Below are positions 23,584 to 31,375 of a stretch of 33,590 bases of DNA, in pieces. The translations under genes and the position numbers were made by a program. The notes under the pieces are model-generated. The model made no database searches and was not told the origin of the DNA. It saw only the letters and a program-made list of their open reading frames with translations. Location: positions 1 through 33,590 of the forward strand of contig JAQWQJ010000114.1 in the NCBI GenBank assembly GCA_029244725.1, in the 5' to 3' direction. This DNA comes from Paracoccaceae bacterium (GTDB taxonomy: Bacteria; Pseudomonadota; Alphaproteobacteria; Rhodobacterales; Rhodobacteraceae). Position 1 is the stretch's first letter. Each line of letters starts with the position of its first letter.

Positions 23584-25986
23584 ATGCAAGAGCAATTGAA
23601 CGCTTCCTACCCAGTTCTGCCGTTACGCGACATCGTCGTGTTCCCGCATATGATCGTACCACTTTTTGTCGGTCGGGAAAAATCGGTGAAAGCTTTGGAA
23701 GAGGTGATGCGCGACGACAAACAAATCTTGTTGTCCAGCCAAATTGACCCAGGTGAAGATGATCCCAATGAAGAAGGTATCTATCGCATCGGTGTTTTGG
23801 CCAATGTCCTACAACTTCTAAAACTACCCGACGGGACTGTGAAAGTTCTGGTCGAAGGCCAAGCACGCGTTGAGATTACAGATTTCATCGACAATCCGGA
23901 TTATTTCGAAGCCAGCGCTCGTGAGATTTTCGAAGTTGCAGGCGATCTAACGGCCGTTGAGGCTCTGCTCGGCTCAGTCGCTGAAGAGTTTGAGCGTTAC
24001 GCGAAGATCAAGAAAAACGTCCCAGAAGAGGCGTTGGCCTCGGTTGCCGAAGCACAAGAACCGGGCAAACTCGCGGACCTTGTTGCTGGTCATCTTGGCA
24101 TAGAGGTTGACGAAAAACAGGCTCTTCTTGAAACGTTGCCAATCTCAGATCGGCTTGAGAAGATTTACGGTCTAATGCAGGGCGAAGTATCCGTGTTGCA
24201 GGTTGAGAAGAAGATCAAAACTCGTGTGAAATCACAGATGGAGCGCACCCAGCGTGAGTATTATTTGAATGAGCAAATGAAGGCTATTCAAAAGGAACTC
24301 GGCGACGGGGAAGAAGGCACCAACGAGATTGCAGAGCTTGAAGAAAAGATCGCGGCCGCCAAGCTTTCAAAAGAAGCGCAGGAAAAGGTCGATGGCGAGC
24401 TGAAGAAACTAAAAAACATGTCGCCTATGTCCGCAGAAGCAACTGTTGTACGCAATTACCTCGACTGGATTCTTTCGATACCGTGGGGCACCAAATCACG
24501 CGTTAAGAAAGATTTGACCCGCGCTGAGAGCATCCTTGATGCCGATCACTATGGCCTGGATAAAGTGAAAGAACGGATCGTCGAGTATCTCGCGGTACAG
24601 CAGCGCAGCAAGAAGCTAAAAGGTCCGATCATGTGCCTAGTGGGCCCGCCCGGTGTTGGTAAAACTTCGCTCGGAAAATCTGTGGCCAAGGCGACTGGGC
24701 GTGAGTTCATTCGTATTTCGCTAGGCGGCGTTCGCGACGAAAGCGAAATTCGTGGTCACCGTCGGACCTATATCGGTTCGATGCCTGGTAAAATTATTCA
24801 GGCGCTGAAAAAGGCGAAGACCACGAACCCGCTGATCCTTCTCGACGAGATCGATAAGATGGGCCAAGATTTCCGTGGCGATCCGGCTTCTGCGATGCTT
24901 GAGGTTCTTGACCCCGAACAAAACAACACGTTCGTCGACCACTATCTTGAAGTGGAATACGACCTGAGCAACGTGATGTTCCTGACGACTTCGAACAGTT
25001 ACAACATGCCGGGCCCGTTGCTGGACCGGATGGAGATCATTCCGTTGGCGGGCTACACCGAAGACGAAAAGATCGAGATCGCTAAGCGGCATTTGCTGGA
25101 CAAGCAAGTTAAGAACCATGGTTTGAAAGCAAACGAATTCTCGGTTGAGGACGATGCGATCCAAGAGATCGTACGTCGTTACACACGCGAAGCTGGTGTA
25201 CGGAACCTTGAACGTGAGCTAGGTAAACTGGCACGCAAAGCGGTGACTAAAATCGTCAAAAAACAAGCTGAAAGCATTGCTGTTAATGCAGACAACATCG
25301 ACGAATACCTGGGCGTGAAGAAGTATCGCTTTGGATTGACTGAGCAGCACGACCAAGTCGGCGTTGTGACAGGTCTGGCCTATACGTCTGTCGGTGGTGA
25401 TCTGTTGCAGATCGAGGCGCTTAAATTGCCAGGAAAGGGTCGTATGAAGACCACTGGTAAGCTGGGCGATGTGATGAAGGAATCCATCGACGCTGCGTCT
25501 AGCTATGTGCGCTCGATCAGTCCTCAGATTGGCGTGAAACCAACGAAGTTTGAGAAGTTCGACATTCACGTCCACGTACCAGACGGCGCGACGCCTAAGG
25601 ACGGTCCCTCAGCTGGTTTGGCGATGGTGACGGCGATCGTCTCGGTTTTGACAGGCATTCCGGTGCGCAAAGATCTGGCCATGACGGGTGAGGTCACCTT
25701 GCGCGGCAATGCCTCGGCGATTGGTGGCTTGAAAGAAAAGCTATTGGCCGCTTTGCGGGGCGGTGTGAAAACCGTTCTTATCCCTGAGGAGAACGAGAAA
25801 GACCTCGCGGATATTCCGGACAACGTGAAAGAAGGGCTGGAAATTATTCCCGTGACCCACGTGTCTGAGGTGCTGAAATACGCCCTGACCGGAGAGCCCG
25901 AAGCGATTGAGTGGGACGAAGCAGCGGAAGAAGCTGCGGCGTTGGCGAAATCGGCTGAGGGTGAAGCGAAGCCTTTGGCCCATTAA
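23584..25986 (+). CDS. lon: ATP-dependent Lon protease
   Basis: A full-length LonA of 800 residues that degrades misfolded and regulatory proteins. Order: N-terminal LAN domain (PVLPLRDIVVFPHM), coiled linker (MERTQREYYLNEQMKAIQKE), AAA+ module with Walker A GPPGVGKTSLGKS (Lys360) and Walker B PLILLDEIDKM, then the serine-lysine protease domain with catalytic Ser676 in PKDGPSAGLAM and Lys in GGLKEKLLAALRGG. The C-terminus has a short acidic/Ala tail. Start at ATG 23584-23586 with AAGGAA 6 nt upstream; a TTG at 23467 extends the frame without homology. Heat-shock promoter upstream; REP and terminator follow. Confidence 0.97.
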   Translation: MQEQLNASYPVLPLRDIVVFPHMIVPLFVGREKSVKALEEVMRDDKQILLSSQIDPGEDDPNEEGIYRIGVLANVLQLLKLPDGTVKVLVEGQARVEITDFIDNPDYFEASAREIFEVAGDLTAVEALLGSVAEEFERYAKIKKNVPEEALASVAEAQEPGKLADLVAGHLGIEVDEKQALLETLPISDRLEKIYGLMQGEVSVLQVEKKIKTRVKSQMERTQREYYLNEQMKAIQKELGDGEEGTNEIAELEEKIAAAKLSKEAQEKVDGELKKLKNMSPMSAEATVVRNYLDWILSIPWGTKSRVKKDLTRAESILDADHYGLDKVKERIVEYLAVQQRSKKLKGPIMCLVGPPGVGKTSLGKSVAKATGREFIRISLGGVRDESEIRGHRRTYIGSMPGKIIQALKKAKTTNPLILLDEIDKMGQDFRGDPASAMLEVLDPEQNNTFVDHYLEVEYDLSNVMFLTTSNSYNMPGPLLDRMEIIPLAGYTEDEKIEIAKRHLLDKQVKNHGLKANEFSVEDDAIQEIVRRYTREAGVRNLERELGKLARKAVTKIVKKQAESIAVNADNIDEYLGVKKYRFGLTEQHDQVGVVTGLAYTSVGGDLLQIEALKLPGKGRMKTTGKLGDVMKESIDAASSYVRSISPQIGVKPTKFEKFDIHVHVPDGATPKDGPSAGLAMVTAIVSVLTGIPVRKDLAMTGEVTLRGNASAIGGLKEKLLAALRGGVKTVLIPEENEKDLADIPDNVKEGLEIIPVTHVSEVLKYALTGEPEAIEWDEAAEEAAALAKSAEGEAKPLAH

Positions 25987-25993
25987 ACGCGGA

Positions 25994-26014
25994 GGGTTAA
26001 AAACCCACCCTACG
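25994..26014. repeat. REP-like palindrome after lon
   Basis: GGGTT (25994-25998) and AACCC (26002-26006) form a stem, followed by ACCCTACG. On the minus strand this is CGTAGG plus a hairpin, the GTAG-footed REP pattern used by RAYT transposases. Starts 7 nt after the lon stop. Family matched with copies at 26962, 32951, 33190 and 33245. Confidence 0.6.
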
Positions 26015-26024
26015 ATTTAAAAGG

Positions 26025-26054
26025 GCGCGTAGTCGAAAGGCTGCGCGCTTTTTT
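26025..26054 (+). terminator. Intrinsic terminator of lon
   Basis: GCGCGTAG (26025-26032) pairs with CTGCGCGC (26041-26048) with one G-U pair, followed by TTTTTT (26049-26054). Situated 38 nt after the lon stop. Confidence 0.85.
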
Positions 26055-26392
26055 CAATGATACTGGCTTTATGAATTGCTGGCCTTTGAATGGTTGCAAA
26101 GCGAACGAATTTGAGCTCGGTTTTCGAATTTTCGCGAGCATATTTATTCTGGTAATTGGCGAAGTTGCTTGGAGTTTGAGAACTCGCTGGGTTTCCAACC
26201 GAATTTCAGATTATCAAAAATTGATCCTACTTTGCTAGAAGCTTGTTATTGGACTTCGCCTGGCCTGAACGCGCTTCTCGGCCCTCATGAACAGTACGCC
26301 ATTGCAGCCATCCCTACGTTCGGGCGAAATGGCGTTGACGATCCCGAACACGCGGCACATGGTGAGTTTGAAACCCACGGTACGGAGCCTCC
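26055..26392. other. Unassigned intergenic region
   Basis: About 340 nt between the lon terminator and the histidine-phosphatase start. An open frame at 26169-26483 has no recognisable domain, no good ribosome site and overlaps the phosphatase gene, so I do not call it. The final part contains GGAG, which supplies the ribosome site of the next gene. I see no other signal. Confidence 0.4.
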
Positions 26393-26965
26393 TTGCCCCA
26401 TCCTCCTCTCATCATCTTTCGTCACGGCCAAACCGAATGGAACCGTGAGGGTATCCATCAAGGGCGGCTCGACTCACCGCTGACTTTGATGGGCCGGCAG
26501 CAAGCAGAAGGGTTGGCGGATTTATTGCGCCCACTGGTGCAAGAGGGCGCGTGGCAGGCCTATTCTTCCCCTACGGGTCGGGCAAAGCAGACGGCTTCGT
26601 TGGCGCTGACGCCTTTAGGCTTTGACGCTAAGATCGACGATCGTTTGCAAGAGGTGCATTTCGGTGACTGGCAGGGGCGCACAACGGCTGAGATTGAAGA
26701 GATGACTGGCGCGTCTAAAACTGACAATCCGTTCATGTGGAATTTCACCTCACCTGGGGGTGAAACTTTTGAAGCCATGTGTGACAGAGTGCAAGAATTC
26801 TTGGATGAATTGACAGGACCAAGCATAATTTCCACACATGGAATTACGTCTCGGGTTTTGCGTGGCCTGTATCTTGGTCTTAATGCTGATGGAATGCAGG
26901 ATATGGACGGCGGGCAGGGCTGTGTTTACCTGTTGAAGGACGGCGAGCAGCGGCGATTTGGGTAG
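26393..26965 (+). CDS. Histidine phosphatase family protein
   Basis: A 190-residue phosphoglycerate-mutase-like phosphatase. The catalytic R-H-G motif is FRHGQTEWN (His11), a second active-site Arg/Glu region is VHFGDWQGRT, and the second His is in STHGITSRVLRG. The shape fits small-molecule phosphatases (for example GpmB/CobC-like), but the substrate is not inferable. It starts with TTG at 26393, five bases after GGAG. Its TAG stop (26963-26965) is part of a REP-like GTAGG (see 26962). Confidence 0.85.
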   Translation: MPHPPLIIFRHGQTEWNREGIHQGRLDSPLTLMGRQQAEGLADLLRPLVQEGAWQAYSSPTGRAKQTASLALTPLGFDAKIDDRLQEVHFGDWQGRTTAEIEEMTGASKTDNPFMWNFTSPGGETFEAMCDRVQEFLDELTGPSIISTHGITSRVLRGLYLGLNADGMQDMDGGQGCVYLLKDGEQRRFG

Positions 26966-26989
26966 GATTTGGGGGTTGAAAATCAACCC
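26962..26989. repeat. REP-like palindrome at the phosphatase stop codon
   Basis: GTAGG at 26962-26966, then a perfect 7-bp stem GGGTTGA (26973-26979) and TCAACCC (26983-26989) with a 3-nt loop. Same GTAGG-foot-plus-hairpin layout as the copies near the RAYT. The foot contains the stop codon of the phosphatase. Could also act as a 3' mRNA end structure. Confidence 0.5.
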
Positions 26990-27096
26990 ATTGGCCTTAC
27001 GCCAATCTTTCCTGTCAAAAATCACCAGAGTCCGCTTGACGGGTCTGCAAGGTCCGCATATGACACGCCTCACGCTTGGACATCAAGCGGCAGTGA

Positions 27097-27173
27097 GCGG
27101 TTGTAGCTCAGTTGGTTAGAGTACCGGCCTGTCACGCCGGGGGTCGCGGGTTCGAGCCCCGTCAACCGCGCCA
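27097..27173 (+). tRNA. tRNA-Asp (GTC), first copy
   Basis: A 77-nt cloverleaf with encoded CCA. Acceptor stem GCGGTTG pairs with CAACCGC, discriminator G, CCA at 27171-27173. Anticodon stem CCGGC/GCCGG encloses the loop with GTC at 27131-27133, which reads Asp codons. T-arm GGTTCGAGCC is normal. Sits 108 nt after the phosphatase gene; the copy at 27205 is identical. Confidence 0.97.
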
Positions 27174-27204
27174 CCACTGCCCTGAATGTCCTAGCTGAAG
27201 ATGC

Positions 27205-27281
27205 GCGGTTGTAGCTCAGTTGGTTAGAGTACCGGCCTGTCACGCCGGGGGTCGCGGGTTCGAGCCCCGTCAACCGCGCCA
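27205..27281 (+). tRNA. tRNA-Asp (GTC), second copy
   Basis: A 77-nt gene identical base for base to the copy at 27097, CCA included, separated by a 31-nt spacer; flanks differ. Anticodon GTC. The two likely come from one transcript. Confidence 0.97.
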
Positions 27282-27330
27282 CTTCTTCTCTTATATTGCA
27301 AGTTCTGAATGTGTCGCGTTATATGACGGC

Positions 27331-27558
27331 ATGAAGTTGCTTGATTCTATATCTTGGCCCTTTGCCGTCATCATTTGCCTGACGCTTGGATTGGCCCCAT
27401 TCACCCCCGAACCCCACATTTGGGAAAAATTGAATCTACTTTTCGCGGGGGAGTTGAATCAAGGGATTGATATCTTCGATCTTTTGTTGCACGCTTTACC
27501 TTGGGTAATCTTGGCAGTTAAGCTAACGCGTCACTTGACACAAAAACAGTCGGGCTGA
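27331..27558 (+). CDS. Small inner-membrane protein
   Basis: A 75-residue protein with two hydrophobic segments (SWPFAVIICLTLGLAPF and LLHALPWVILAVKL). The text FTPEPHIWEKLNLL between them matches a small Roseobacter membrane family sometimes labelled RND transporter, an unhelpful name since it is far too short. Start at ATG 27331. It follows the second tRNA by 49 nt. No function assigned. Confidence 0.65.
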   Translation: MKLLDSISWPFAVIICLTLGLAPFTPEPHIWEKLNLLFAGELNQGIDIFDLLLHALPWVILAVKLTRHLTQKQSG

Positions 27559-27649
27559 CGCTAAGAAAACACACCTACCCTCTTATCAAACGGGTGGAGT
27601 TGGGTGTAGGGTTACTTAAAAGAACGAAAAAACGGCAATTGGGTGAGCA

Positions 27650-28033
27650 ATGAACAAGACAGTATTAGGCGAAGTCCGTCGCAAAATAGCTAGCAAAGCG
27701 GCTGCCAATCCTCCGAGCCCTGTGGTTACCGTTGTAACAGAGGTGGAGCCGAATTTGACTGATCCCGAGATGAAGAAACCTGACCTGATCAACCTTGTGG
27801 TTGAACGGACAGGTATGAAAAAGAAAGACGTCAAACCTGTTGTCGAGGCGATGCTTGGCGTTCTGGGCGAAACTTTATCGCGTGGTCAAGAGATGAATTT
27901 ACAGCCATTCGGTCGGGTAAAAGTCAACAATACGAAAGATTTGGCTAAAGCACAGGTTCACTCAGTTCGTATTCGCCAAGCAAAAGGTGCGCTTGAGAAG
28001 ATCGACAATGACATGCAGGATGCAGCCGAATAA
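27650..28033 (+). CDS. HU-family DNA-binding protein with N-terminal extension
   Basis: A 127-residue histone-like protein. The HU/IHF fold begins about residue 42 (KKPDLINLVVERTGMKKKDVKPVVEAMLGVLGETLSRG split here for reading; then MNLQPFGRVKV). The usual proline-tipped DNA-binding arm (RNP) is missing and the end is NTKDLAKAQVHSVRIRQ, basic but short. Residues 1-40 form a basic, then Pro/Val-rich tail not seen in canonical 90-residue HU. Start ATG 27650 with GGGTGAG upstream. It ends before a strong terminator. Confidence 0.8.
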   Translation: MNKTVLGEVRRKIASKAAANPPSPVVTVVTEVEPNLTDPEMKKPDLINLVVERTGMKKKDVKPVVEAMLGVLGETLSRGQEMNLQPFGRVKVNNTKDLAKAQVHSVRIRQAKGALEKIDNDMQDAAE

Positions 28034-28060
28034 GCAGTGGTAACATTCAAGAAGATTGGG

Positions 28061-28083
28061 GGTCGCTTTAGCGGCCATTTTTT
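28061..28083 (+). terminator. Terminator of the HU-like gene
   Basis: GGTCGC (28061-28066), loop TTTA, GCGGCC (28071-28076), then ATTTTTT. One G-U pair. 27 nt after the HU-like stop; the following gene is on the other strand and ends at 28082. Confidence 0.8.
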
Positions 28084-29155
28084 ATTGCGCAGAAATCGCA
28101 AGTTCTGGCGCAAAATCCTCGTTTGAGGGAAACGACGTATAAGCCTCAGGTGGCATGCCATCGGCGATTGCAAAAGCCGTTTCTGGCAGGATTGCGATGT
28201 CGTATAGTTCGGTCACGGGGCCGTCGATTTTTACCCAGCCGACAATTTTCCCTGATTGGGTGTTAATGATTTGGACGCCAGTCCAAGGCTCTTGGCCGCT
28301 GTTTTTGAGGTTATCGTGAAGCGCTAGCCCCTCAAAACGCGCATGTCGCGGACGAGATAAGCCAACGAATGCATAACGCCCGTGAAAGGCCAAACCGCGA
28401 ATGAAGCCAGGACAGAAAGCCAACGGGATGAAGCACTCGCTATCTCGATCAATGACGCCAAGTTCACCTGTTCCTGAGTTGCAGACCCATAGAACGCCGT
28501 CATGGATACGTGGTGAGTGGGGCATGGATAAGCCTTCGCAGATGACGCGGTTTGTTTGGACTTCCATAACAAACCCGCCGTCGGTGCGATGACGCCGCCA
28601 TCCATTCACGCGGCATGTGCGCGCCATTCCAGTGACATATGCCGAGCTGCCGTTTTTGATTGCCAATCCGTTTAGATGGCAGCGGTCGCCCATTTGTGCG
28701 CCGTGCAAGAACGGAGGCGACCAAACCGAGGTGAAGCCTTCGGTCTCTGACAAAGTGGCGAGGCAGTTGAAACGGGTGTTCACAAAAACCACTTGGTCGT
28801 CGTTTGTAACAGCCAGATCATGGGCGCTGACGTCACCAATTGGGTGCAGCTTGGCCGGCGTAAATGTTTTTCCAATCGATCCATGGTTTTGGCTTGAAAC
28901 GAGTTCCAGCAAATGACCCTCGGACAAAAGACGCAGTGTGTTGCCGGCAACATGCAATCCCATAGCCTTGCGGAAATATTCTTCGCTAAGAACCAGTCCG
29001 CCATTTGGGTGGCGGCCCATTAGATAAAGTCTGCCTGACTGATAGGACGTCGCTGCGATGGTCAGGTTTTGAGCGGCAAGGAAATCCTCAAACCCTTCAG
29101 ACACAGAAATATCTGTAGTCTGCTTTGCGGAATTTTCTGTTTGGCTATGCGCCAT
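28082..29155 (-). CDS. TIGR03032 family protein
   Basis: A 357-residue protein of the TIGR03032 (DUF4915-like) family, a beta-propeller-like set of repeated blades of unknown function. Signature blocks are VNTRFNCLATLS, then DRCHLNGLAI, AYVTGMARTCRVNGW, LSMPHSPRIHDGVLWVCNSG, CPGFIRGLAFHG and VGLSRPR. Start ATG 29155 with GAAGGG about 9 nt upstream. In other bacteria these genes often lie near glycosyltransferases or peptide-type natural product genes, but here neighbours are unrelated. Enzyme role unknown. Confidence 0.85.
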   Translation of the reverse strand: MAHSQTENSAKQTTDISVSEGFEDFLAAQNLTIAATSYQSGRLYLMGRHPNGGLVLSEEYFRKAMGLHVAGNTLRLLSEGHLLELVSSQNHGSIGKTFTPAKLHPIGDVSAHDLAVTNDDQVVFVNTRFNCLATLSETEGFTSVWSPPFLHGAQMGDRCHLNGLAIKNGSSAYVTGMARTCRVNGWRRHRTDGGFVMEVQTNRVICEGLSMPHSPRIHDGVLWVCNSGTGELGVIDRDSECFIPLAFCPGFIRGLAFHGRYAFVGLSRPRHARFEGLALHDNLKNSGQEPWTGVQIINTQSGKIVGWVKIDGPVTELYDIAILPETAFAIADGMPPEAYTSFPSNEDFAPELAISAQ

Positions 29156-29290
29156 CCCCAGCCCTTCTCAAGCGACCCTGGCAGCGGATCACGAGCAATT
29201 GAGCAAGACTAGGCGGACCTTAACGGAATATCAACGAAAACGCGCCCCAAAAGCGGGGCGCAGAGGGTCGGTGAGTGAACTTTGAGTGGA

Positions 29291-29497
29291 TTACTGTGCT
29301 GGTAGCCCGATAGGTGTCTGACCTTCACGTCGCATGTCAGAAGTTTTGGCAACCCAAAGGATCAATGCAGGGACGACAGCACAAACGAATAAATAGGTCA
29401 ACGCAGCCTCGGTCCAGTTAGCGTTAAAAGCAAGCAAGCGCACTAACGCAGTGACGAAACCCAGTAGGGATGCGGGAATAATAAGAGCTGCTGCCAT
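29291..29497 (-). CDS. Small membrane protein
   Basis: A 68-residue hypothetical protein with two transmembrane segments (MAAALIIPASLLGFVTALV and AALTYLFVCAVVPALILWV) and a short charged tail ending in IGLPAQ. The start at ATG 29495-29497 is chosen for the strong GAGGCG 6 nt upstream; ATG at 29519-29521 lacks one. Unrecognised. Confidence 0.6.
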   Translation of the reverse strand: MAAALIIPASLLGFVTALVRLLAFNANWTEAALTYLFVCAVVPALILWVAKTSDMRREGQTPIGLPAQ

Positions 29498-30002
29498 GTT
29501 TCGCCTCGTTGTTTGATCCATACAACTGACCAAAGAATTGAGGCGAAACTATGAAAGCGTCGTTAAAATGCTCTGAAATTTTTATTCAAATTTAGTCAGT
29601 TCCTTAGATTTACCGTCGATCGCTTAGCCTTTTATCCCTAAATTGGCGTCTTGTTAGCTGACAGCCGCCGTGCATTCCATCCATTGTGGCACGGGCAGGC
29701 GGCGAATGTTTCTGCCTTTGCAAATGCGGACCACATTTAAAGTCCAACCGTTCTAAGTTTCGAAACCGTCGGTAAAGCAAGTGCAACTGGTCGTTCTGCC
29801 AGTGCAGTCTAACGTGGCTTTGAGAACACCGATTTTGCGCCTGGTCAGAAGCAAGTCTGAGCTAAACAAGAAATGGCGTAAGCCACAACGCGTTTGCCCG
29901 ATCAGCCTCGATGCCATATTTGTTTCAATATTCCATCGGTTTTCCCAGTCGAATAAAAGGAACTAAAGCAAAGCTGGTCATCCTCTCCGTATTCGCAACT
30001 TT
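29498..30002. other. Long intergenic stretch without a gene
   Basis: About 500 nt between a small membrane protein and DUF302. I see no open frame with a domain and no RNA gene. The first part is AT-rich (near 29560-29640) and probably holds the minus-strand promoter of 29291. A plus-strand frame at 29781-29966 has no homology. Confidence 0.4.
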
Positions 30003-30023
30003 AAAAAGGAGCGATCAGATCGC
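30003..30023 (-). terminator. Possible terminator of DUF302 gene
   Basis: On the minus strand GCGAT-CTG-ATCGC (30019-30023 with 30011-30015) is followed by TCC and TTTTT (30003-30007). The stem is only 5 bp and covers the stop codon. Confidence 0.4.
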
Positions 30024-30401
30024 CGCCACGACGTTCTCAAGCATTTGCTTTACTTGACTGGCAACCGCAGACAGTTCTGCGTTCTTGATGCCCGACATTG
30101 AGGCAGTTGGATCAACGGCAGAAACTTCAACTCCACCGTCTACAGTTCGCAGAATAACGTTGCAGGGCAGCATAGTTCCGACTTTGGCCTCTATTCCGAT
30201 GGCATGCCATGCCATGTTTGGATTGCAGGCGCCTAGGATGCGATAGTCATCCATGTCTTTGTCGATTTTCTTCTTCATCGTAGCTTTGACGTCGATTTCC
30301 GTCAGAACGCCGAAACCACCATCCATTAGGGCTTTGCGGGCGCGTGTATCAACGGTGTCAAAGTCTGCGTCTGAGATAAGGCGATCAATTGTGTAAGACA
30401 T
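30015..30401 (-). CDS. DUF302 domain protein
   Basis: A 128-residue DUF302 protein. DTVDTRARKALMDGGFGVL then VKATMKKKIDKDMDDYRILGACNP, then IGIEAKVGTMLPCNVILRTV is the family pattern, with CNP and LPCN Cys residues as possible metal or thiol sites. No signal peptide. Members occur with sulfide or redox-related genes in proteobacteria. Start ATG 30401, with GGGAGAG 5 nt upstream. AT-rich repeat upstream (30421). Confidence 0.85.
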   Translation of the reverse strand: MSYTIDRLISDADFDTVDTRARKALMDGGFGVLTEIDVKATMKKKIDKDMDDYRILGACNPNMAWHAIGIEAKVGTMLPCNVILRTVDGGVEVSAVDPTASMSGIKNAELSAVASQVKQMLENVVAAI

Positions 30402-30420
30402 GGGTCTCTCCCGAATAAGT

Positions 30421-30435
30421 TATATTCGAGATATA
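30421..30435. promoter_or_regulatory. TATAT-N5-ATATA inverted repeat upstream of DUF302
   Basis: TATAT (30421-30425) and ATATA (30431-30435) around TCGAG, 20-34 nt before the DUF302 start; a further ATATAATATAT overlaps it at 30431-30441. It resembles ArsR-type (for example BigR-like) AT-rich operators or a promoter -10 region. Low specificity. Confidence 0.3.
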
Positions 30436-30495
30436 ATATATGTTCTAACGTATGAGAAGGGGCGGGCAAGATTGTGCCGTCCCGTAACGTAGGGA

Positions 30496-30945
30496 TTATT
30501 CTTCGATATCGGTAATCATGTCGACGCGCGTTCCGTGACGACCGCCCTCAAATTCAGCACCTAGGAATGCATCGACAATCTCAAGTGCCAAGCCCTCGCC
30601 GACAACCCTGGCGCCGATTGACAACATGTTTGCGTCGTTATGCTGGCGGATCATACTGGCCGAGAACGTCTCAGAGCAAACACCGCAGCGGATGCCCTTA
30701 ACTTTGTTGGCGGCCATCATAATGCCTTGACCAGTACCGCAAAAGATAACGCCGAGGTCACAGTCGCCAGAGGCAACAAGACGTGCCGCAGCTTCCCCGT
30801 GTTTGGGATAATGCGTGCTTTCAAGTGTCGTAGGGCCAATGTCTACAACTTCATATCCTTGCTCTGAAATATGCTTAGCAATCGTTTGACGAAGATCAAT
30901 AGCGGCGTGATCGCTGGAAAGCGCGATGCGTTTGGTCGATGACAT
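30496..30945 (-). CDS. rpiB: Ribose-5-phosphate isomerase B
   Basis: A 149-residue RpiB interconverting ribose 5-phosphate and ribulose 5-phosphate. The active site is Cys69 (FCGTGQG) with SSDHAA at 10-15 and His102 in RQHNDANMLSIGAR. The full family length is present. Ribosome site AGGA upstream of ATG 30943-30945. A weak hairpin at 30459-30484 (minus strand) may end it. glyA, the usual neighbour in Rhodobacterales, is absent. Confidence 0.95.
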   Translation of the reverse strand: MSSTKRIALSSDHAAIDLRQTIAKHISEQGYEVVDIGPTTLESTHYPKHGEAAARLVASGDCDLGVIFCGTGQGIMMAANKVKGIRCGVCSETFSASMIRQHNDANMLSIGARVVGEGLALEIVDAFLGAEFEGGRHGTRVDMITDIEE

Positions 30946-31078
30946 GGCAGGGTCCTGTTTCTATGGCGCGCTGGGTCGGGAATGTCCCAACCCAATGTGA
31001 GAGTGTTCACGCGCGTCATAGCACAAGACCCATGGGCGTCTAGATGCCCTGAATGTTACGATGAGGGGCTAAGGCAGA

Positions 31079-31252
31079 TTAGGTGTCTTCCTTGGTCATA
31101 AGGTGCACAATTGCGAACCCAAGAATAAATATCGCCATCATGCCAAATGTTGCGATGTTGTTCGAATACAAGTTCCCGACATAGCCTCCCATGCCGAAAA
31201 CGGCGCCGAGTGCCCCAACGAGTGCATTTAGTTTTGAGCGGTTTTGTTTCAT
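31079..31252 (-). CDS. Small glycine-rich membrane protein
   Basis: A 57-residue hypothetical protein with two short hydrophobic segments (LVGALGAVFGMGGYVGNLY and IATFGMMAIFILGFAIVHLM). Start at ATG 31250-31252 with AGGAGAG about 7 nt upstream; the longer frame to 31318 lacks support. Near-palindrome GGGC-GTCTAGAT-GCCC lies at 31033-31048 after it. Confidence 0.55.
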   Translation of the reverse strand: MKQNRSKLNALVGALGAVFGMGGYVGNLYSNNIATFGMMAIFILGFAIVHLMTKEDT

Positions 31253-31336
31253 GCTTTCTCTCCTGCTACGGTAGAGAGAGTGTAGAACAGTTCTCGGAAT
31301 AGGCGAGAAATAATGCAATTGCCCTTATCTAGAGCC

Positions 31337-31367
31337 AAAAAGGCCGGCGATACTTAGAACGCCGGCC
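31337..31367 (-). terminator. Intrinsic terminator of the glycine-zipper gene
   Basis: Perfect 8-bp stem GGCCGGCG (31342-31349) with CGCCGGCC (31360-31367), 10-nt loop, followed on the minus strand by TTTTT (31337-31341). Situated 8 nt past the stop at 31376. Confidence 0.9.
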
Positions 31368-31375
31368 CCACAATC

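Noticed and set aside
26169-26483. Plus-strand frame of 104 codons before the histidine phosphatase
   Set aside because: No recognisable domain, poor start context, and it overlaps the confident phosphatase gene in another frame.
27070-27282. Open frame antisense to both tRNA-Asp genes (repeat of RLTGLEPATPGVTGRYSNQ)
   Set aside because: This is the well-known false protein made by reading tRNA genes backwards; both copies fold as normal tRNAs.
27571-27612. Imperfect inverted repeat CCTACCC...GGGTGTAGG after the small membrane gene
   Set aside because: Arms differ by a 2-nt insertion and the foot points the opposite way to the REP copies, so I did not call a REPIN or terminator.
29781-29966. 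Plus-strand 61-codon frame in the gap before DUF302
   Set aside because: No homology, no ribosome site, composition not gene-like.
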